From NCBI GenBank assembly GCA_037440525.1, contig JBBITW010000016.1:1-31834 (forward strand): a DNA stretch of 31,834 nucleotides, in the 5' to 3' direction. Every line of letters starts with the position of its first letter. Positions within the stretch are counted from its first letter, which is position 1. Shown here in pieces: positions 22,951-31,723 of the stretch. The DNA is from JBBITW01 sp037440525 (lineage in GTDB: Bacteria > Desulfobacterota > BSN033 > UBA1163). The translations under genes and the position numbers were made by a program. The notes beneath the pieces are model-generated. The model searched no databases. It saw nothing but the letters and a program-made list of their open reading frames with translations, and was not told the origin of the DNA.

Positions 22951-24249
22951 TCAGCAGAGATGCTCTCCCTTTTTGAAAAATCGCCAGAACCCTTCTCTAT
23001 CCTCCGAAGCAATGGCGATTCGTCTGAGTCCCTCTTTCAGAGATTCTGTTTCTGTAGCAATAGATATTCTTAAATAGTGGAAATCCTCACTCCCTATACG
23101 TCCAAAGGACTTTCTGTCCATAGTCGCTACTTGATATTCAAATAGCAGAAACATCTGCATTAGTGTGGAAGGACTTGTTTTCTTCCGTGTCTCTTCTGGC
23201 AGGCTTTGCCAGGCCTTCATGATCCCCAGATCCTCACATACCTCGCTGATATTTGGGAATACATAGAATGCCCCTTTTGGTTTCTGACACCTTATGGTCT
23301 TGATAGCATTTAATCCATCTACAACTAAATCCCTCCTCTTCTGAAATGTATCAACCATCTTACGTATAGCATCTCTGCTCTGGGGAGATTCAAGGGCTAT
23401 ACGTGCCCCTTCCTGATTATAGGGAGGAACGCACGAGAAATAATTTATGTTTAGATTCTTGAAAATCTCAGCCTCTTCTGTGGTAGGGAATAGGGCCCAT
23501 CCGATTCTGCCACCTGTCCATGAATAACTCTTTGATGCTCCACTGACAAGGATTGTAATCTTCTCCATGCCAGGGCATGAAATTATACTGTGGTGCCTGT
23601 TTCCATCAAAAAGGATATGCTCATAGACCTCATCCGAAAAGATTCTGATATCCCTGGAGCATCTCTTTCGAATAACCTCAGATATATCTTGAAGCTGTTC
23701 ATAAGTTGCAACACCGCCTGTGGGATTGGATGGAAAATTGAGAAATATCATCTTTGTCTTTTTGCTGAGTGCAGAATAGAAGTCTTCTCCTGAAAGTGTA
23801 AAGTTCTTCTCCTCCCTTAGGTGTATAGGGACAGGTTTAGCACCGACATAATTGATGAAGGATTCATATATGGGAAAACATGGACTTGGATAGACAATTT
23901 CATCCCCTGGATTACAGTATGTCTGCTGAGACAACCCAATGGGAGGTTTTGCACCAGGAAATACCACTATCCTATCAGGTGTTGCTTCAATTCCACGGGT
24001 CTCACTAAGGTGTTTTGCAATGGCCTTCCGTAGAGAGAGAATTCCTTGTGGATCACAGTAGTGAGTATTATTGAGGTCAATCTGCCTTTTTACTTCCTCC
24101 TTAATAAAATCAGGAACAGGAAAATCCGGCTCCCCAAGATTGCATTTGATCACCTCTTTCCCCTGCTCCTCAATGGCCCTTATATAGGGACCAATCTTAA
24201 ATGCATTCTCTGTATCAATCAACCCAACCCTATCTGAAAATAGACTCAT
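22951..24249 (-). CDS. Class I/II PLP-dependent aminotransferase under glycine riboswitch control
   Basis: The protein has 432 residues, somewhat longer than the usual 390-400 of aspartate-aminotransferase-like enzymes. Motifs: CNLGEPDFPVPD, NFPSNPTGG (Asn175), SDEVYEH (Asp206, Tyr209), SGASKSYSWTGGRIGW (PLP lysine 240, phosphate-binding Arg248) and, near the C-terminus, YLRISIAT (Arg that binds the substrate carboxylate). GGAGG lies five bases before the ATG. Only the leader riboswitch hints at the substrate: glycine or a glycine-linked amino donor such as alanine or serine with glyoxylate. Without that context I would call it simply an aspartate/alanine-type aminotransferase. Confidence 0.87.
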   Translation of the reverse strand: MSLFSDRVGLIDTENAFKIGPYIRAIEEQGKEVIKCNLGEPDFPVPDFIKEEVKRQIDLNNTHYCDPQGILSLRKAIAKHLSETRGIEATPDRIVVFPGAKPPIGLSQQTYCNPGDEIVYPSPCFPIYESFINYVGAKPVPIHLREEKNFTLSGEDFYSALSKKTKMIFLNFPSNPTGGVATYEQLQDISEVIRKRCSRDIRIFSDEVYEHILFDGNRHHSIISCPGMEKITILVSGASKSYSWTGGRIGWALFPTTEEAEIFKNLNINYFSCVPPYNQEGARIALESPQSRDAIRKMVDTFQKRRDLVVDGLNAIKTIRCQKPKGAFYVFPNISEVCEDLGIMKAWQSLPEETRKKTSPSTLMQMFLLFEYQVATMDRKSFGRIGSEDFHYLRISIATETESLKEGLRRIAIASEDREGFWRFFKKGEHLC

Positions 24250-24300
24250 ATAGTCCTCCAGAGAAGTTATAGTTTTTTACCCCTCATTTTAGGTCTGTCC

Positions 24301-24345
24301 TAAAAATAAAGGGGGAGGGCAGTTAAAGATTAACTGCCCTCCCCC
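24301..24345 (-). terminator. Intrinsic terminator, expression platform of the glycine riboswitch
   Basis: On the minus strand the arms GGGGGAGGGCAGTTAA and TTAACTGCCCTCCCCC form a 16 bp perfect stem with a 3-base loop (24345-24311), followed by TTTATTTTTA (24310-24301). This is a textbook rho-independent terminator 52 bases before the aminotransferase start. The first five G of its 5' arm also belong to the riboswitch's last helix, which suggests mutually exclusive folding. Confidence 0.93.
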
Positions 24346-24540
24346 TGTCTTTTTACCTGAGAGATTATCCCCTTATGTTAATGGATTTATCCCCTTCGGT
24401 GTCCCACCTTCATATACTGAAAAGGCAGGCCCTCTCCAGGAGGCATTGGTTGCAGTCCTTTTGCCTGAGAGTTTCTTTCCACCTTCTTTGGAAATTGCCC
24501 CTTCGGCGTCCCTTTTAAAAAGGGCCCTCTCCTGCAACTT
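24341..24540 (-). promoter_or_regulatory. Tandem glycine riboswitch (two aptamers)
   Basis: On the minus strand two copies of the glycine aptamer core are visible. Aptamer 1 (about 24536-24451) has TGCAGGAGAGG, GACGCCGAAGGGGCAA and CTCTCAGGCAAAAGGACTGCA read in parts, with TGCAG/CTGCA as its closing helix. Aptamer 2 (about 24443-24341) has GGAGAGG, ACACCGAAGGGGATAA and CTCTCAGGTAAAAAGACAGG. Its closing helix pairs CCTCCTG (24443-24437) with CAGGGGG (24347-24341), and that second arm overlaps the terminator. Glycine binding should favour the closing helix, break the terminator base and switch transcription on. Downstream genes are the aminotransferase and D-2-hydroxyacid dehydrogenase rather than the more usual gcv operon. 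Confidence 0.93.
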
Positions 24541-24547
24541 TTAAAAA

Positions 24548-24575
24548 TTTATAATATATTTGATCAATTTGTCAA
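24548..24575 (-). promoter_or_regulatory. Promoter of the glycine riboswitch operon
   Basis: Minus strand: perfect TTGACA (24575-24570), a 16-base spacer and TATAAA (24553-24548). The predicted transcription start, about 24541, falls just before the first aptamer helix, which supports both calls. Confidence 0.75.
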
Positions 24576-24788
24576 GAATTTTTTTTATATTTGATAAAAA
24601 AATAAAAAAAATTTTTATCATTTAGTATAAATTTTTGGTTCTTCTCCAATTTAGTTACTAAAAAGGATTCTCCGATAGAATCGGATCCGCCTCTTGCGGA
24701 AAGGATTTTAGGATTCAAGGGTTCAAGTGCTTATTGAATCCTCATGATTTTGTCAACTTTTTTGGAGATGGTCCAAATTTTTTAAATA
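24576..24788. other. AT-rich divergent intergenic stretch with small inverted repeats
   Basis: No gene is visible. It contains AT-runs (24578-24640), two small hairpins (ccgat/atcgg and tccgc/gcgga, about 24672-24700) and a 9 bp inverted repeat aggattcaa / ttgaatcct (24710-24718 and 24734-24742). The last could be an operator for the adjacent Lrp-type regulator, which is inference. Confidence 0.45.
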
Positions 24789-24817
24789 TTGACAATTCAT
24801 TAAATTTTGGGTTTAAA
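24789..24817 (+). promoter_or_regulatory. Candidate promoter of the Lrp-type gene
   Basis: TTGACA (24789-24794) is perfect. Seventeen bases later TTTAAA (24812-24817) matches the -10 consensus at four of six positions. This leaves about 14 bases before the GAGAGG ribosome binding site region, so the leader is very short. Confidence 0.4.
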
Positions 24818-24837
24818 TTTCAGAGAGAGGTAATGAT

Positions 24838-25281
24838 ATGAAGATTGATGGGATCAATAAAAGTATAATTCGTGAGCTTCGTGAGGGAAGGAAATCATTT
24901 GGCGATATTGCCAAAAAATTATCAATCACCCCAAATACAGTGAGGGGAAGGGTAAAAAGGCTCATCTCCAATGGTATCCTGGAAATTACGGGGGTCGTTG
25001 ATCCTGGTAAGATGGATAACCACTTTCTGGCCATCATAGGTGTTAAGTTGAGAAATATGAATTTGATCCAGAAAGGGGAAGAATTCAGCAGACTCAAAGG
25101 AGTGATCTCAGTAGGTATTGTAACAGGCCAATTTGATCTGATTCTGATTGTTCTATTAAATGACGATTTTGGTCTTCTTGAGTTTTTAACCAAAGAGGTT
25201 TCAAAAATAAAGGATGTCTATTCCACAGAGACATTTGTTGTATATAAGACCTTTAACCTAAAGGTTCCCTATGTTTTGTGA
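24838..25281 (+). CDS. Lrp/AsnC-family transcriptional regulator
   Basis: The protein has 147 residues. The N-terminal helix-turn-helix is IDGINKSIIRELREGRKS, then FGDIAKKLSITPNTVRGRVK. The C-terminal RAM/ACT-like ligand domain runs from about residue 65, with the loop GVISVGIVTGQFDLILIV. Lrp proteins are octamers or dimers that bind amino acids and control their metabolism. GAGAGG precedes the ATG. It is divergent from the glycine riboswitch operon, a usual arrangement for a local regulator. It converges with the GcvR-like gene across about 20 bases with no visible terminator. Confidence 0.9.
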   Translation: MKIDGINKSIIRELREGRKSFGDIAKKLSITPNTVRGRVKRLISNGILEITGVVDPGKMDNHFLAIIGVKLRNMNLIQKGEEFSRLKGVISVGIVTGQFDLILIVLLNDDFGLLEFLTKEVSKIKDVYSTETFVVYKTFNLKVPYVL

Positions 25282-25302
25282 AGCTATTTAAAGGAGAGAA
25301 TT

Positions 25303-25842
25303 TCAAACCCTCATCAGGACCAAGTCAATGACAAGTTCATTGGCAATCTTATGGAGGTCTTCTCTCAAACCCCCTTCAGATAAGCAACGGGGAACCTCAA
25401 TATCAATATCCATTTCAAAAAGGGGAGTTCCGCTTTCAGGAGAAATTACCCTGTGGGTCTTCATGTCGATGATATTAATTCCTCTATCCGAAAGAAGCTT
25501 ACATACTCGAAAAACAATCCCGGCATGATCAATGCCCGATGTTGTAATTTTAAACCGATCTTTATCCTCTTTGGTCTTTGGGTAGGCCTCTTCAAAGCTA
25601 ACAGGGGAATAAAATACTGTGAGTCCCTTCTCCCACTGTAGGCGTTTTAAACCTGACGAAAGTTTCTGGTTCACCTCTTCCCTTTCAGTTGAAAAGAGGA
25701 GTAAAAGTGTAAAGTGGTTTCTAAGAAGACTCATACTCGAATCCTCTATATTTCCTCCGCACTCATAAATCACCTCTGAGACGTCTGCAACGATTCCCGG
25801 TCGGTCCTTCCCTATCGCCGATAATATAAAGTAGGTTTTCAT
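25303..25842 (-). CDS. GcvR-like protein with two ACT domains
   Basis: The protein has 179 residues. Two ACT domains are visible: residues about 3-78 (FILSAIGKDRPGIVADVSEV, then ECGGNIEDSSMSLLRNHFTL) and about 95-175 (KITTSGIDHAGIVFRVCKLL, then DRGINIIDMKTHRV). This double-ACT layout is that of GcvR, the glycine-responsive accessory repressor of the glycine cleavage system in E. coli. No DNA-binding domain is present, as expected. GGGAGG lies just before the ATG. Its position next to a glycine riboswitch operon and an Lrp-type regulator suggests a glycine-sensing role, although no gcvA or gcvT gene is in the window. Other double-ACT proteins sense different amino acids. Confidence 0.83.
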   Translation of the reverse strand: MKTYFILSAIGKDRPGIVADVSEVIYECGGNIEDSSMSLLRNHFTLLLLFSTEREEVNQKLSSGLKRLQWEKGLTVFYSPVSFEEAYPKTKEDKDRFKITTSGIDHAGIVFRVCKLLSDRGINIIDMKTHRVISPESGTPLFEMDIDIEVPRCLSEGGLREDLHKIANELVIDLVLMRV

Positions 25843-25915
25843 AATACCTCCCTTTTTCCCCTAGAGGGCATAGGGTAATATCTTTTATGCAATTAATCTT
25901 AGAATTCAAAAAGGT

Positions 25916-28144
25916 TTATTCCAATATCTCAAGATTTGCATATCTGACTTTCAATAACTTAGGCCCTACGGTGTTAAAGAAAATCATTGCCTTTTGATCC
26001 TCATCTGTCCCTTCAATTGATCTAACCTTCCCCTCACCAAATTTAGGATGTCTTACAACCATTCCTACACTTAAGGGAAAGAATCCTTCAGGAGTAATTA
26101 TCCTTGCCCTTTCAGGATATGAACTTTCTTCTTTATGGAGATAGAATTTTTCATTTTCAAACTCCTCATACATAGCCAATTCCTTCTTAGCTCTTCCTTC
26201 CATTTGAATGAACTCCATGGGGAGCTCATCAAGAAAGCGAGACGGAAGGTTAACCCTACCAACTCCAAAGGTTGAACGTCTCTCTGCACGAGATAGATAG
26301 AGTTTCTCCTTAGCACGGGTTATCCCCACATAACAGAGTCTTCTCTCCTCCTCGAGATCCTCGATCTCTTCCCCCCTTCGATAGTGAGGCAAAAGCCCCT
26401 CTTCCATCCCTATGATAAATACCACGGGAAACTCCAGTCCTTTGGCACAATGTAGTGTCATAAGGGAGACCCGATTCTCTCTATCTTCATAGAGATCCAC
26501 ATCTGTGACAAGGGAGACCTTATCCAAAAATGTCTCTAAGGAAACTCCTTCATCTCCACTTTCAAGCTCCACCATCACATTGACCAATTCATCGATATTT
26601 TCTATCCTCGAAAATGCCTCCTCTGTGGCCTCTTCCTTTAGCCGTTCGATGTATCCTGTTTTTGAAAGAATTTCTAAGGTCAACTGGCTGAGGGAAAGTA
26701 TCTCTGCCTCTTTCCTTAGCTCTTCAATCAGCTCAACAAATCTCTTTATCCCATCACGGGGATTGGGGGGAAGCCAATCCTCCCTGAGGGCCTGTCTCAT
26801 CCCTTCATAGAATGAGATCCCCTTTTGCTTTGAAAAGTTATCTATCTTATCTATTGTCTTCTCTCCTATACCTCTCGGGGGTATATTGATGATTCGCCTG
26901 AGGCTTAGGCCATCAGATGGGTTTGTAATCAATTTCAGATAGGCAAGAATGTCTTTTATCTCCTTTCTCTCATAGAATTTCATACCCCCTACAATGGTAT
27001 ATGGTACCCGATGTTTGATAAGTTCGTCCTCTATGGCCCTTGATTGTGCATTGATCCTGTAAAAGATGGCAATATCTCGATAAGTCTTTCTATTATAGTG
27101 TGGGATTTCGGAAGTATCTTCTGAATTGACCTCTTCGATGATTTTTTTAACAACAAAACGTGCCTCATCTGCTTCATCTTCTGCCACATATAAGGAAATG
27201 GGCTCTCCCTCAGGCTTTTCTGTCCAGAGAACCTTCTCCTTTCTAAAACGATTCATTCTCACCATATGATTTGCTGCATGGAGAATATTCTGTGTAGAGC
27301 GGTAATTCTGCTCCAGTGTGATCACCTTTGTCTCAGGAAAGTCTTTCTCAAAGTTGAGGATATTGCCGATCTCTGCCCCTCTCCACCTATAGATGGACTG
27401 ATCATCGTCTCCAACGACACAGATATTTCTATGTCTATCAACCATTTGCTTGATGATATGGTATTGGATGAGATTTGTATCCTGAAATTCATCCACCATC
27501 ACATATCTGCAAAGCCCTTGGTAATAGGTTAAAATTTCGGGAAAATTCTTAAATAGAATCTTTACAAATATGAGGAGGTCTCCAAAGTCAAGGGCGTTTT
27601 GCCTTTTGAGATCCTCCTGGTATCTTTCATATACAAGGGCCAATCTCTTTTGAAAGATATTGAAAGGTGAGGGGCGATATTGTTCAGGTGTTATTCCTTC
27701 ATTCTTCAGATGGTCAATTGCTGATTGCATGGCCCTTATAGAGAATACCTTTGGTTCGAGATTTAATTCCCTCATCACCATTTTAAGGTGCTTCTGCTGA
27801 TCCTCCTCATCATAGATCACAAAATTTTTCTCAAATCCAAGGTGCTCTATATGTTGCCTTAGGATTCTTGCACATGCAGAGTGAAAGGTTGAAACCCAGA
27901 TCCCTTTTGCTGAACTTCCCAAAAGGCGCTCCACCCTTTCTCGCATCTCATCTGCTGCTTTATTTGTAAAAGTAACTGCAAAGATATTTTTTGGTGAGAC
28001 ACCTTTCTTCTGGATGAGATAGGCTATTCGATATGTCAGTACCCTTGTCTTACCACTGCCTGCACCAGCAAAGACAAGAAGGGAGCCCTCGGTATTTAAA
28101 ACTGCCTCCTTCTGAACAGGATTGAGATCGTCAAGTAGAGACAT
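25916..28144 (-). CDS. UvrD/PcrA-type superfamily 1 DNA helicase
   Basis: The protein has 742 residues. SF1A motifs in order: Q-motif LNPVQKEAV, Walker A GAGSGKT (27-33), TFTNKAADEMRERV, Walker B DEFQDTN, DDDQSIYRWRGAE, LEQNYRST, MTLHCAKGLEFPVVF and RRLCYVGITRAKEKLYL. The C-terminal part (MVVRHPKFGEGKVRSIEG) is the small Tudor-like domain found in PcrA/UvrD that contacts RNA polymerase. It unwinds DNA 3' to 5' in repair and removes recombinase filaments. The ribosome binding site is weak (TTGGAA). It is downstream of glmS by 96 bases that contain nothing else I can identify. Rep is the alternative name, but the C-terminal domain favours PcrA/UvrD. Confidence 0.9.
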   Translation of the reverse strand: MSLLDDLNPVQKEAVLNTEGSLLVFAGAGSGKTRVLTYRIAYLIQKKGVSPKNIFAVTFTNKAADEMRERVERLLGSSAKGIWVSTFHSACARILRQHIEHLGFEKNFVIYDEEDQQKHLKMVMRELNLEPKVFSIRAMQSAIDHLKNEGITPEQYRPSPFNIFQKRLALVYERYQEDLKRQNALDFGDLLIFVKILFKNFPEILTYYQGLCRYVMVDEFQDTNLIQYHIIKQMVDRHRNICVVGDDDQSIYRWRGAEIGNILNFEKDFPETKVITLEQNYRSTQNILHAANHMVRMNRFRKEKVLWTEKPEGEPISLYVAEDEADEARFVVKKIIEEVNSEDTSEIPHYNRKTYRDIAIFYRINAQSRAIEDELIKHRVPYTIVGGMKFYERKEIKDILAYLKLITNPSDGLSLRRIINIPPRGIGEKTIDKIDNFSKQKGISFYEGMRQALREDWLPPNPRDGIKRFVELIEELRKEAEILSLSQLTLEILSKTGYIERLKEEATEEAFSRIENIDELVNVMVELESGDEGVSLETFLDKVSLVTDVDLYEDRENRVSLMTLHCAKGLEFPVVFIIGMEEGLLPHYRRGEEIEDLEEERRLCYVGITRAKEKLYLSRAERRSTFGVGRVNLPSRFLDELPMEFIQMEGRAKKELAMYEEFENEKFYLHKEESSYPERARIITPEGFFPLSVGMVVRHPKFGEGKVRSIEGTDEDQKAMIFFNTVGPKLLKVRYANLEILE

Positions 28145-28240
28145 ATCAGTTCCAATTAGAAATTATAAATCTTCAATGATTAATTCTTTTGAAATAGTTC
28201 TGAAATTCCATTGATAATTGAGCATTGTAGATTAAATCTT

Positions 28241-30070
28241 TTATTCAACAGTGACACTCTTAGCGAGATTTCTTGGTTGATCCACATCCGTCCCCTTCAA
28301 ATCGGCCATATAATAAGCCAGAAGCTGAAGTGGAATTGTTAGAAGGATGGGGGCCAATGCTGGGTGGGTGTCAGGGACAAAGATAACATCATCTGCCTTT
28401 TCTAACATCTTTTGATCTGATCTGGAAGCGAGGGCAATTACCTTTCCGCCCCTCGCCTTCACCTCTTCTATATTTGAGATCACTTTATCATAGACCCCAT
28501 TCTTGGTGGCAAGGACAACGACTGGCATCTCTCGATCAATCAAGGCAATCGGACCATGCTTCATCTCACCTGCAGGATAACCTTCAGCATGGATATAAGA
28601 GATCTCCTTTAGCTTCAATGCACCCTCGAGGGCTATGGGATAGTTAATGCCCCTGCCGAGATAAAGGAAATCCTTTGCATGGAGATATTTTCTTGCAATA
28701 TCGGCTACATGCCTTGATTCCTTAAGCATCTCCTCCATGAGGTGAGGAATTCTGATCAATTCATCAATCAAGCCCTTTGCTTCCTTTTTTGAAATAACCC
28801 CCATCTCCCTTCCCAATCTTATTGAGAGGAGAAAAAGTATTGCAAGCTGTGTAACAAAGGTCTTTGTAGAGGCTACTCCTATCTCAGGACCTGCATAGGT
28901 ATAGATCACCCAATCTGAATCCCTTGCAAGGCTCGATTCTACAACATTGCAGATGGCAAGGCTCATTGCCTCCTTTCTCTTACCTTCCCTCAGGGCTGCC
29001 AGTGTATCAGCGGTTTCCCCGGATTGGGATATTGCTATCAATAGAGTATCTCTCCCTAAGATTGGGTTTCGATATCTGAACTCAGAACCAATATCTGCTT
29101 CCGAAGGGATCCTTGAAAATTCTTCAATCCAGAATTTTCCCACAAGCGTTGCATGATATGAGGTTCCACAGGCAATCAGATAGATTCTTTTAATATTTTT
29201 AAGTATAGATAGATCGAGCTCGAGGCTTTCAAAGACAGCGCTTCCAAGTTCTTCTGAGATACGACCCCTTATCGTATCAATCACTGCCCTTGGCTGCTCA
29301 AAGATCTCTTTGAGCATGAAATGCTTATATCCACCCTTTTCTGCCATAATTGGGGACCAGTCTATCCTTTTTGAAACCTTTGAAATCTCCTCACCCCGAT
29401 TGTTAAAGAACTTTACCCCATCCGAAGATAGAGTGGCCAGCTCTTCATCATCCATAAAGATAAAGTCCCGAGTGTAAGGTAAGATCGCAGGTACGTCTGA
29501 GGCTAAGAAATACTCAGTCTCCCCAATCCCAACTACAAGTGCACTCTCTTTCTTTGCTCCAATTATTTTTCTTTCTTCTCCCTCAAAGAGAATCCCCAGG
29601 GCATATGATCCTTTGATCTTCTCTAAGGCTCTTCTTACCGCATCGAAGAAAGTGCATCCCTCTTTTATTAGTTCATCGATGAGATGGGATATTACCTCTG
29701 TATCTGTCTCCGATGAGAAGAGGCGGCCTTTCCCTTTAAGAAACTCCTTTATTGGAAGATAGTTCTCAATGATGCCATTGTGGACGACCGCAACCCTTCC
29801 TGCCTTATGAGGATGGGCATTCTCATTGGATGGCCTTCCATGGGTGGCCCATCGGGTGTGACCAATACCAATATTTCCTTCGAATATCTCACCCTTGATC
29901 TGTTCCTCCAATCTTTTCAATTTTCCCTCATTTCGCCTGATCTCAATCTTTCCCTTATGAAAAACTGCAATGCCCGAAGAATCGTACCCACGGTATTCGA
30001 GTCTCTTTAATCCATCCATAAGAACTTCCGCAACATTTCTCGTGCCCACATAACCAACAATACCACACAT
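28241..30070 (-). CDS. glmS: Glutamine-fructose-6-phosphate aminotransferase (isomerizing)
   Basis: The protein has 609 residues, the normal length. It makes glucosamine-6-phosphate from fructose-6-phosphate and glutamine, the first step to UDP-GlcNAc for peptidoglycan and LPS. The N-terminal Cys2 (MCGIVGYVG) is the glutaminase nucleophile, with RGYDSSGIAV and GHTRWATHGRPS following. Two SIS sugar isomerase domains follow (IACGTSYHA, SQSGETADT, EGALKLKEISYIHAEGYPAGEMKHGP). The end DQPRNLAKSVTVE is the conserved C-terminal loop. It starts 39 bases after glmU, so the two form an operon as in E. coli. I see no glmS ribozyme in the 39-base gap. Confidence 0.97.
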   Translation of the reverse strand: MCGIVGYVGTRNVAEVLMDGLKRLEYRGYDSSGIAVFHKGKIEIRRNEGKLKRLEEQIKGEIFEGNIGIGHTRWATHGRPSNENAHPHKAGRVAVVHNGIIENYLPIKEFLKGKGRLFSSETDTEVISHLIDELIKEGCTFFDAVRRALEKIKGSYALGILFEGEERKIIGAKKESALVVGIGETEYFLASDVPAILPYTRDFIFMDDEELATLSSDGVKFFNNRGEEISKVSKRIDWSPIMAEKGGYKHFMLKEIFEQPRAVIDTIRGRISEELGSAVFESLELDLSILKNIKRIYLIACGTSYHATLVGKFWIEEFSRIPSEADIGSEFRYRNPILGRDTLLIAISQSGETADTLAALREGKRKEAMSLAICNVVESSLARDSDWVIYTYAGPEIGVASTKTFVTQLAILFLLSIRLGREMGVISKKEAKGLIDELIRIPHLMEEMLKESRHVADIARKYLHAKDFLYLGRGINYPIALEGALKLKEISYIHAEGYPAGEMKHGPIALIDREMPVVVLATKNGVYDKVISNIEEVKARGGKVIALASRSDQKMLEKADDVIFVPDTHPALAPILLTIPLQLLAYYMADLKGTDVDQPRNLAKSVTVE

Positions 30071-30109
30071 AGTTTTTCACCCTTACTTAATCCCCGATTT
30101 CATCTCAAT

Positions 30110-31522
30110 TTATGGATCAGGGATTTTTTTATCAATCTTTTTCCGCCTAAGCTCAAGCCTCTTTGTCCATCCCCTGATATTCTTCTGTTTCACCCGGCTG
30201 ATGGCAAGTGCTCCATCCGGTACATCCTTTGTCACAGTAGTCCCAGCACCAATTGTAGAATTACTTCCCACCTTCACAGGGGCAACAAGTTCAACATTCG
30301 ATCCAACAAAGACCCTATCGCCTATAATGGTTGGATGTTTTTCAAACCCATCATAGTTACAGGTGATCGTCCCAGCACCGATATTGACATCCTCTCCAAC
30401 GACTGAGTCTCCAATATAAGCTAAATGGTTCGATTTAGAACCCTTACCGATGATGGACTTTTTTACCTCTACAAAGTTTCCTATCTTTGCCCTTGCCCTT
30501 ATTTCACTCAGTGGCCTCAGATGGGAAAAAGGGCCAATCGTAGCACCTTCTTCAATCCTACTCTCTGTAATCACAGAGTTTGAACGTATCGTTACATCAT
30601 TGGCAATGATCGAATCAGATATCTTTGTGTTGGGCTCAATTACGCATCTCTCTCCAATAATTGTCTTTCCCAAGAGATAGCAATTGGGATAAAGAATTGT
30701 ATCTCTTCCTATCTCTACATCCATTTCCACATAAGTAGTTTTAGGATCGATCACAGTCACACCAAAAAGCATCAACTCCTTAACCTTCTCCTCTCTGAGA
30801 ATTTCGTGAGCCTTAGCAAGATCCTCACGAGTATTTATTCCCATAACCTCCTGTGGATCCGGAACTATATGAGCAGAGCATCTAAAACCCTTCTTCCTTG
30901 CGATCTCCACAAGATCGGTGAGATAATATTCACCCTGGGCATTATCCTTTCCAATCTCTCTAAGTCCCTCCATGAGGAAGGATGAACTGACACAGAATAT
31001 CCCTGTATTTATTTCCCTTATAAGTTTCTCCTCCTCAGAGGCATCTTTCTCCTCCACAATCCTTCCAAGCCAGCCATCCTGATCCCTTATGATACGGCCA
31101 TATCCAAAAGGATCCTCCACCACAGATGTGAGTACAGAAAGTGTGGCATCATTCTGCTCGAATGCATGGATGAACGATTCAATCGTTTCACCCTTCACCA
31201 ATGGAACATCTCCATAGAGGATTAAGACCACCCCTGAAAAATCCTTAATTATTGGTATTGTCTGCATTACAGCATGGCCTGTTCCCAATTGCTCTTCTTG
31301 AAGCACAAATTGAATACGGTTGTCTTTGAACCTTTCTTTAATTCGATCTGCCTGGTAGCCTACAACGACAATCGTCTTTTCAGCCTTGATCCTATTAAGT
31401 GAAAGATCTAGGGGATAGGAAACCATTGGGCGGCCTAAAAGGGGATGAAGCACCTTCACCAGACCCGAATTCATCCTTGTCCCTTTCCCAGCAGCAAGTA
31501 TAATAGCTGCAATCCTATCCAA
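30110..31522 (-). CDS. glmU: Bifunctional GlmU, N-acetylglucosamine-1-phosphate uridyltransferase and acetyltransferase
   Basis: The protein has 470 residues. The N-terminal pyrophosphorylase domain begins IILAAGKGTRMNSG, then VKVLHPLLGRPM, and contains QLGTGHAV and YGDVPLV. The segment is usually P-K-V-L-H; here it is V-K-V-L-H. The C-terminal part (about 245-455) is a left-handed beta helix of hexapeptide repeats, with NFVEVKKS, SNHLAYIGDS and GAGTITCNYDG as the acetyl-CoA/substrate site. It makes UDP-GlcNAc from glucosamine-1-phosphate. GGGGG lies nine bases before the ATG. It is the first gene of the operon, with its own promoter at 31551-31580. Confidence 0.97.
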   Translation of the reverse strand: MDRIAAIILAAGKGTRMNSGLVKVLHPLLGRPMVSYPLDLSLNRIKAEKTIVVVGYQADRIKERFKDNRIQFVLQEEQLGTGHAVMQTIPIIKDFSGVVLILYGDVPLVKGETIESFIHAFEQNDATLSVLTSVVEDPFGYGRIIRDQDGWLGRIVEEKDASEEEKLIREINTGIFCVSSSFLMEGLREIGKDNAQGEYYLTDLVEIARKKGFRCSAHIVPDPQEVMGINTREDLAKAHEILREEKVKELMLFGVTVIDPKTTYVEMDVEIGRDTILYPNCYLLGKTIIGERCVIEPNTKISDSIIANDVTIRSNSVITESRIEEGATIGPFSHLRPLSEIRARAKIGNFVEVKKSIIGKGSKSNHLAYIGDSVVGEDVNIGAGTITCNYDGFEKHPTIIGDRVFVGSNVELVAPVKVGSNSTIGAGTTVTKDVPDGALAISRVKQKNIRGWTKRLELRRKKIDKKIPDP

Positions 31523-31550
31523 AATTTCCCCCTTCTTATGTTTTTAATTA

Positions 31551-31580
31551 TTTATACTATGGGTGCTCCCATTTAGTCAA
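31551..31580 (-). promoter_or_regulatory. glmU promoter with palindrome in the spacer
   Basis: Minus strand: TTGACT (31580-31575), an 18-base spacer and TATAAA (31556-31551). A transcription start near 31544 leaves a leader of about 20 bases. The spacer holds an inverted repeat, atggg-tgct-cccat (31559-31572), placed where a repressor or activator could act between the -35 and -10. Confidence 0.6.
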
Positions 31581-31723
31581 CACCATTAAGAAAATTAATA
31601 AGATCAACAAAGTCTTTTTAAATCCCATTTATTACTCGGAGCAATTAAATCTTTAGAATTATCCACCTCATCCTCCCCTCTCCCCAATGAGATTGTGTGG
31701 TAATGAGGTGTACGACGTGTTTG

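Noticed and set aside
24813..25193. 126-residue minus-strand ORF opposite the Lrp-type gene
   Set aside because: Antisense shadow; the Lrp frame has clear domains, a start and a ribosome binding site.
30071..30109. glmS ribozyme before glmS
   Set aside because: The gap is only 39 bases, too short for the ribozyme, and glmS follows glmU as a second cistron.
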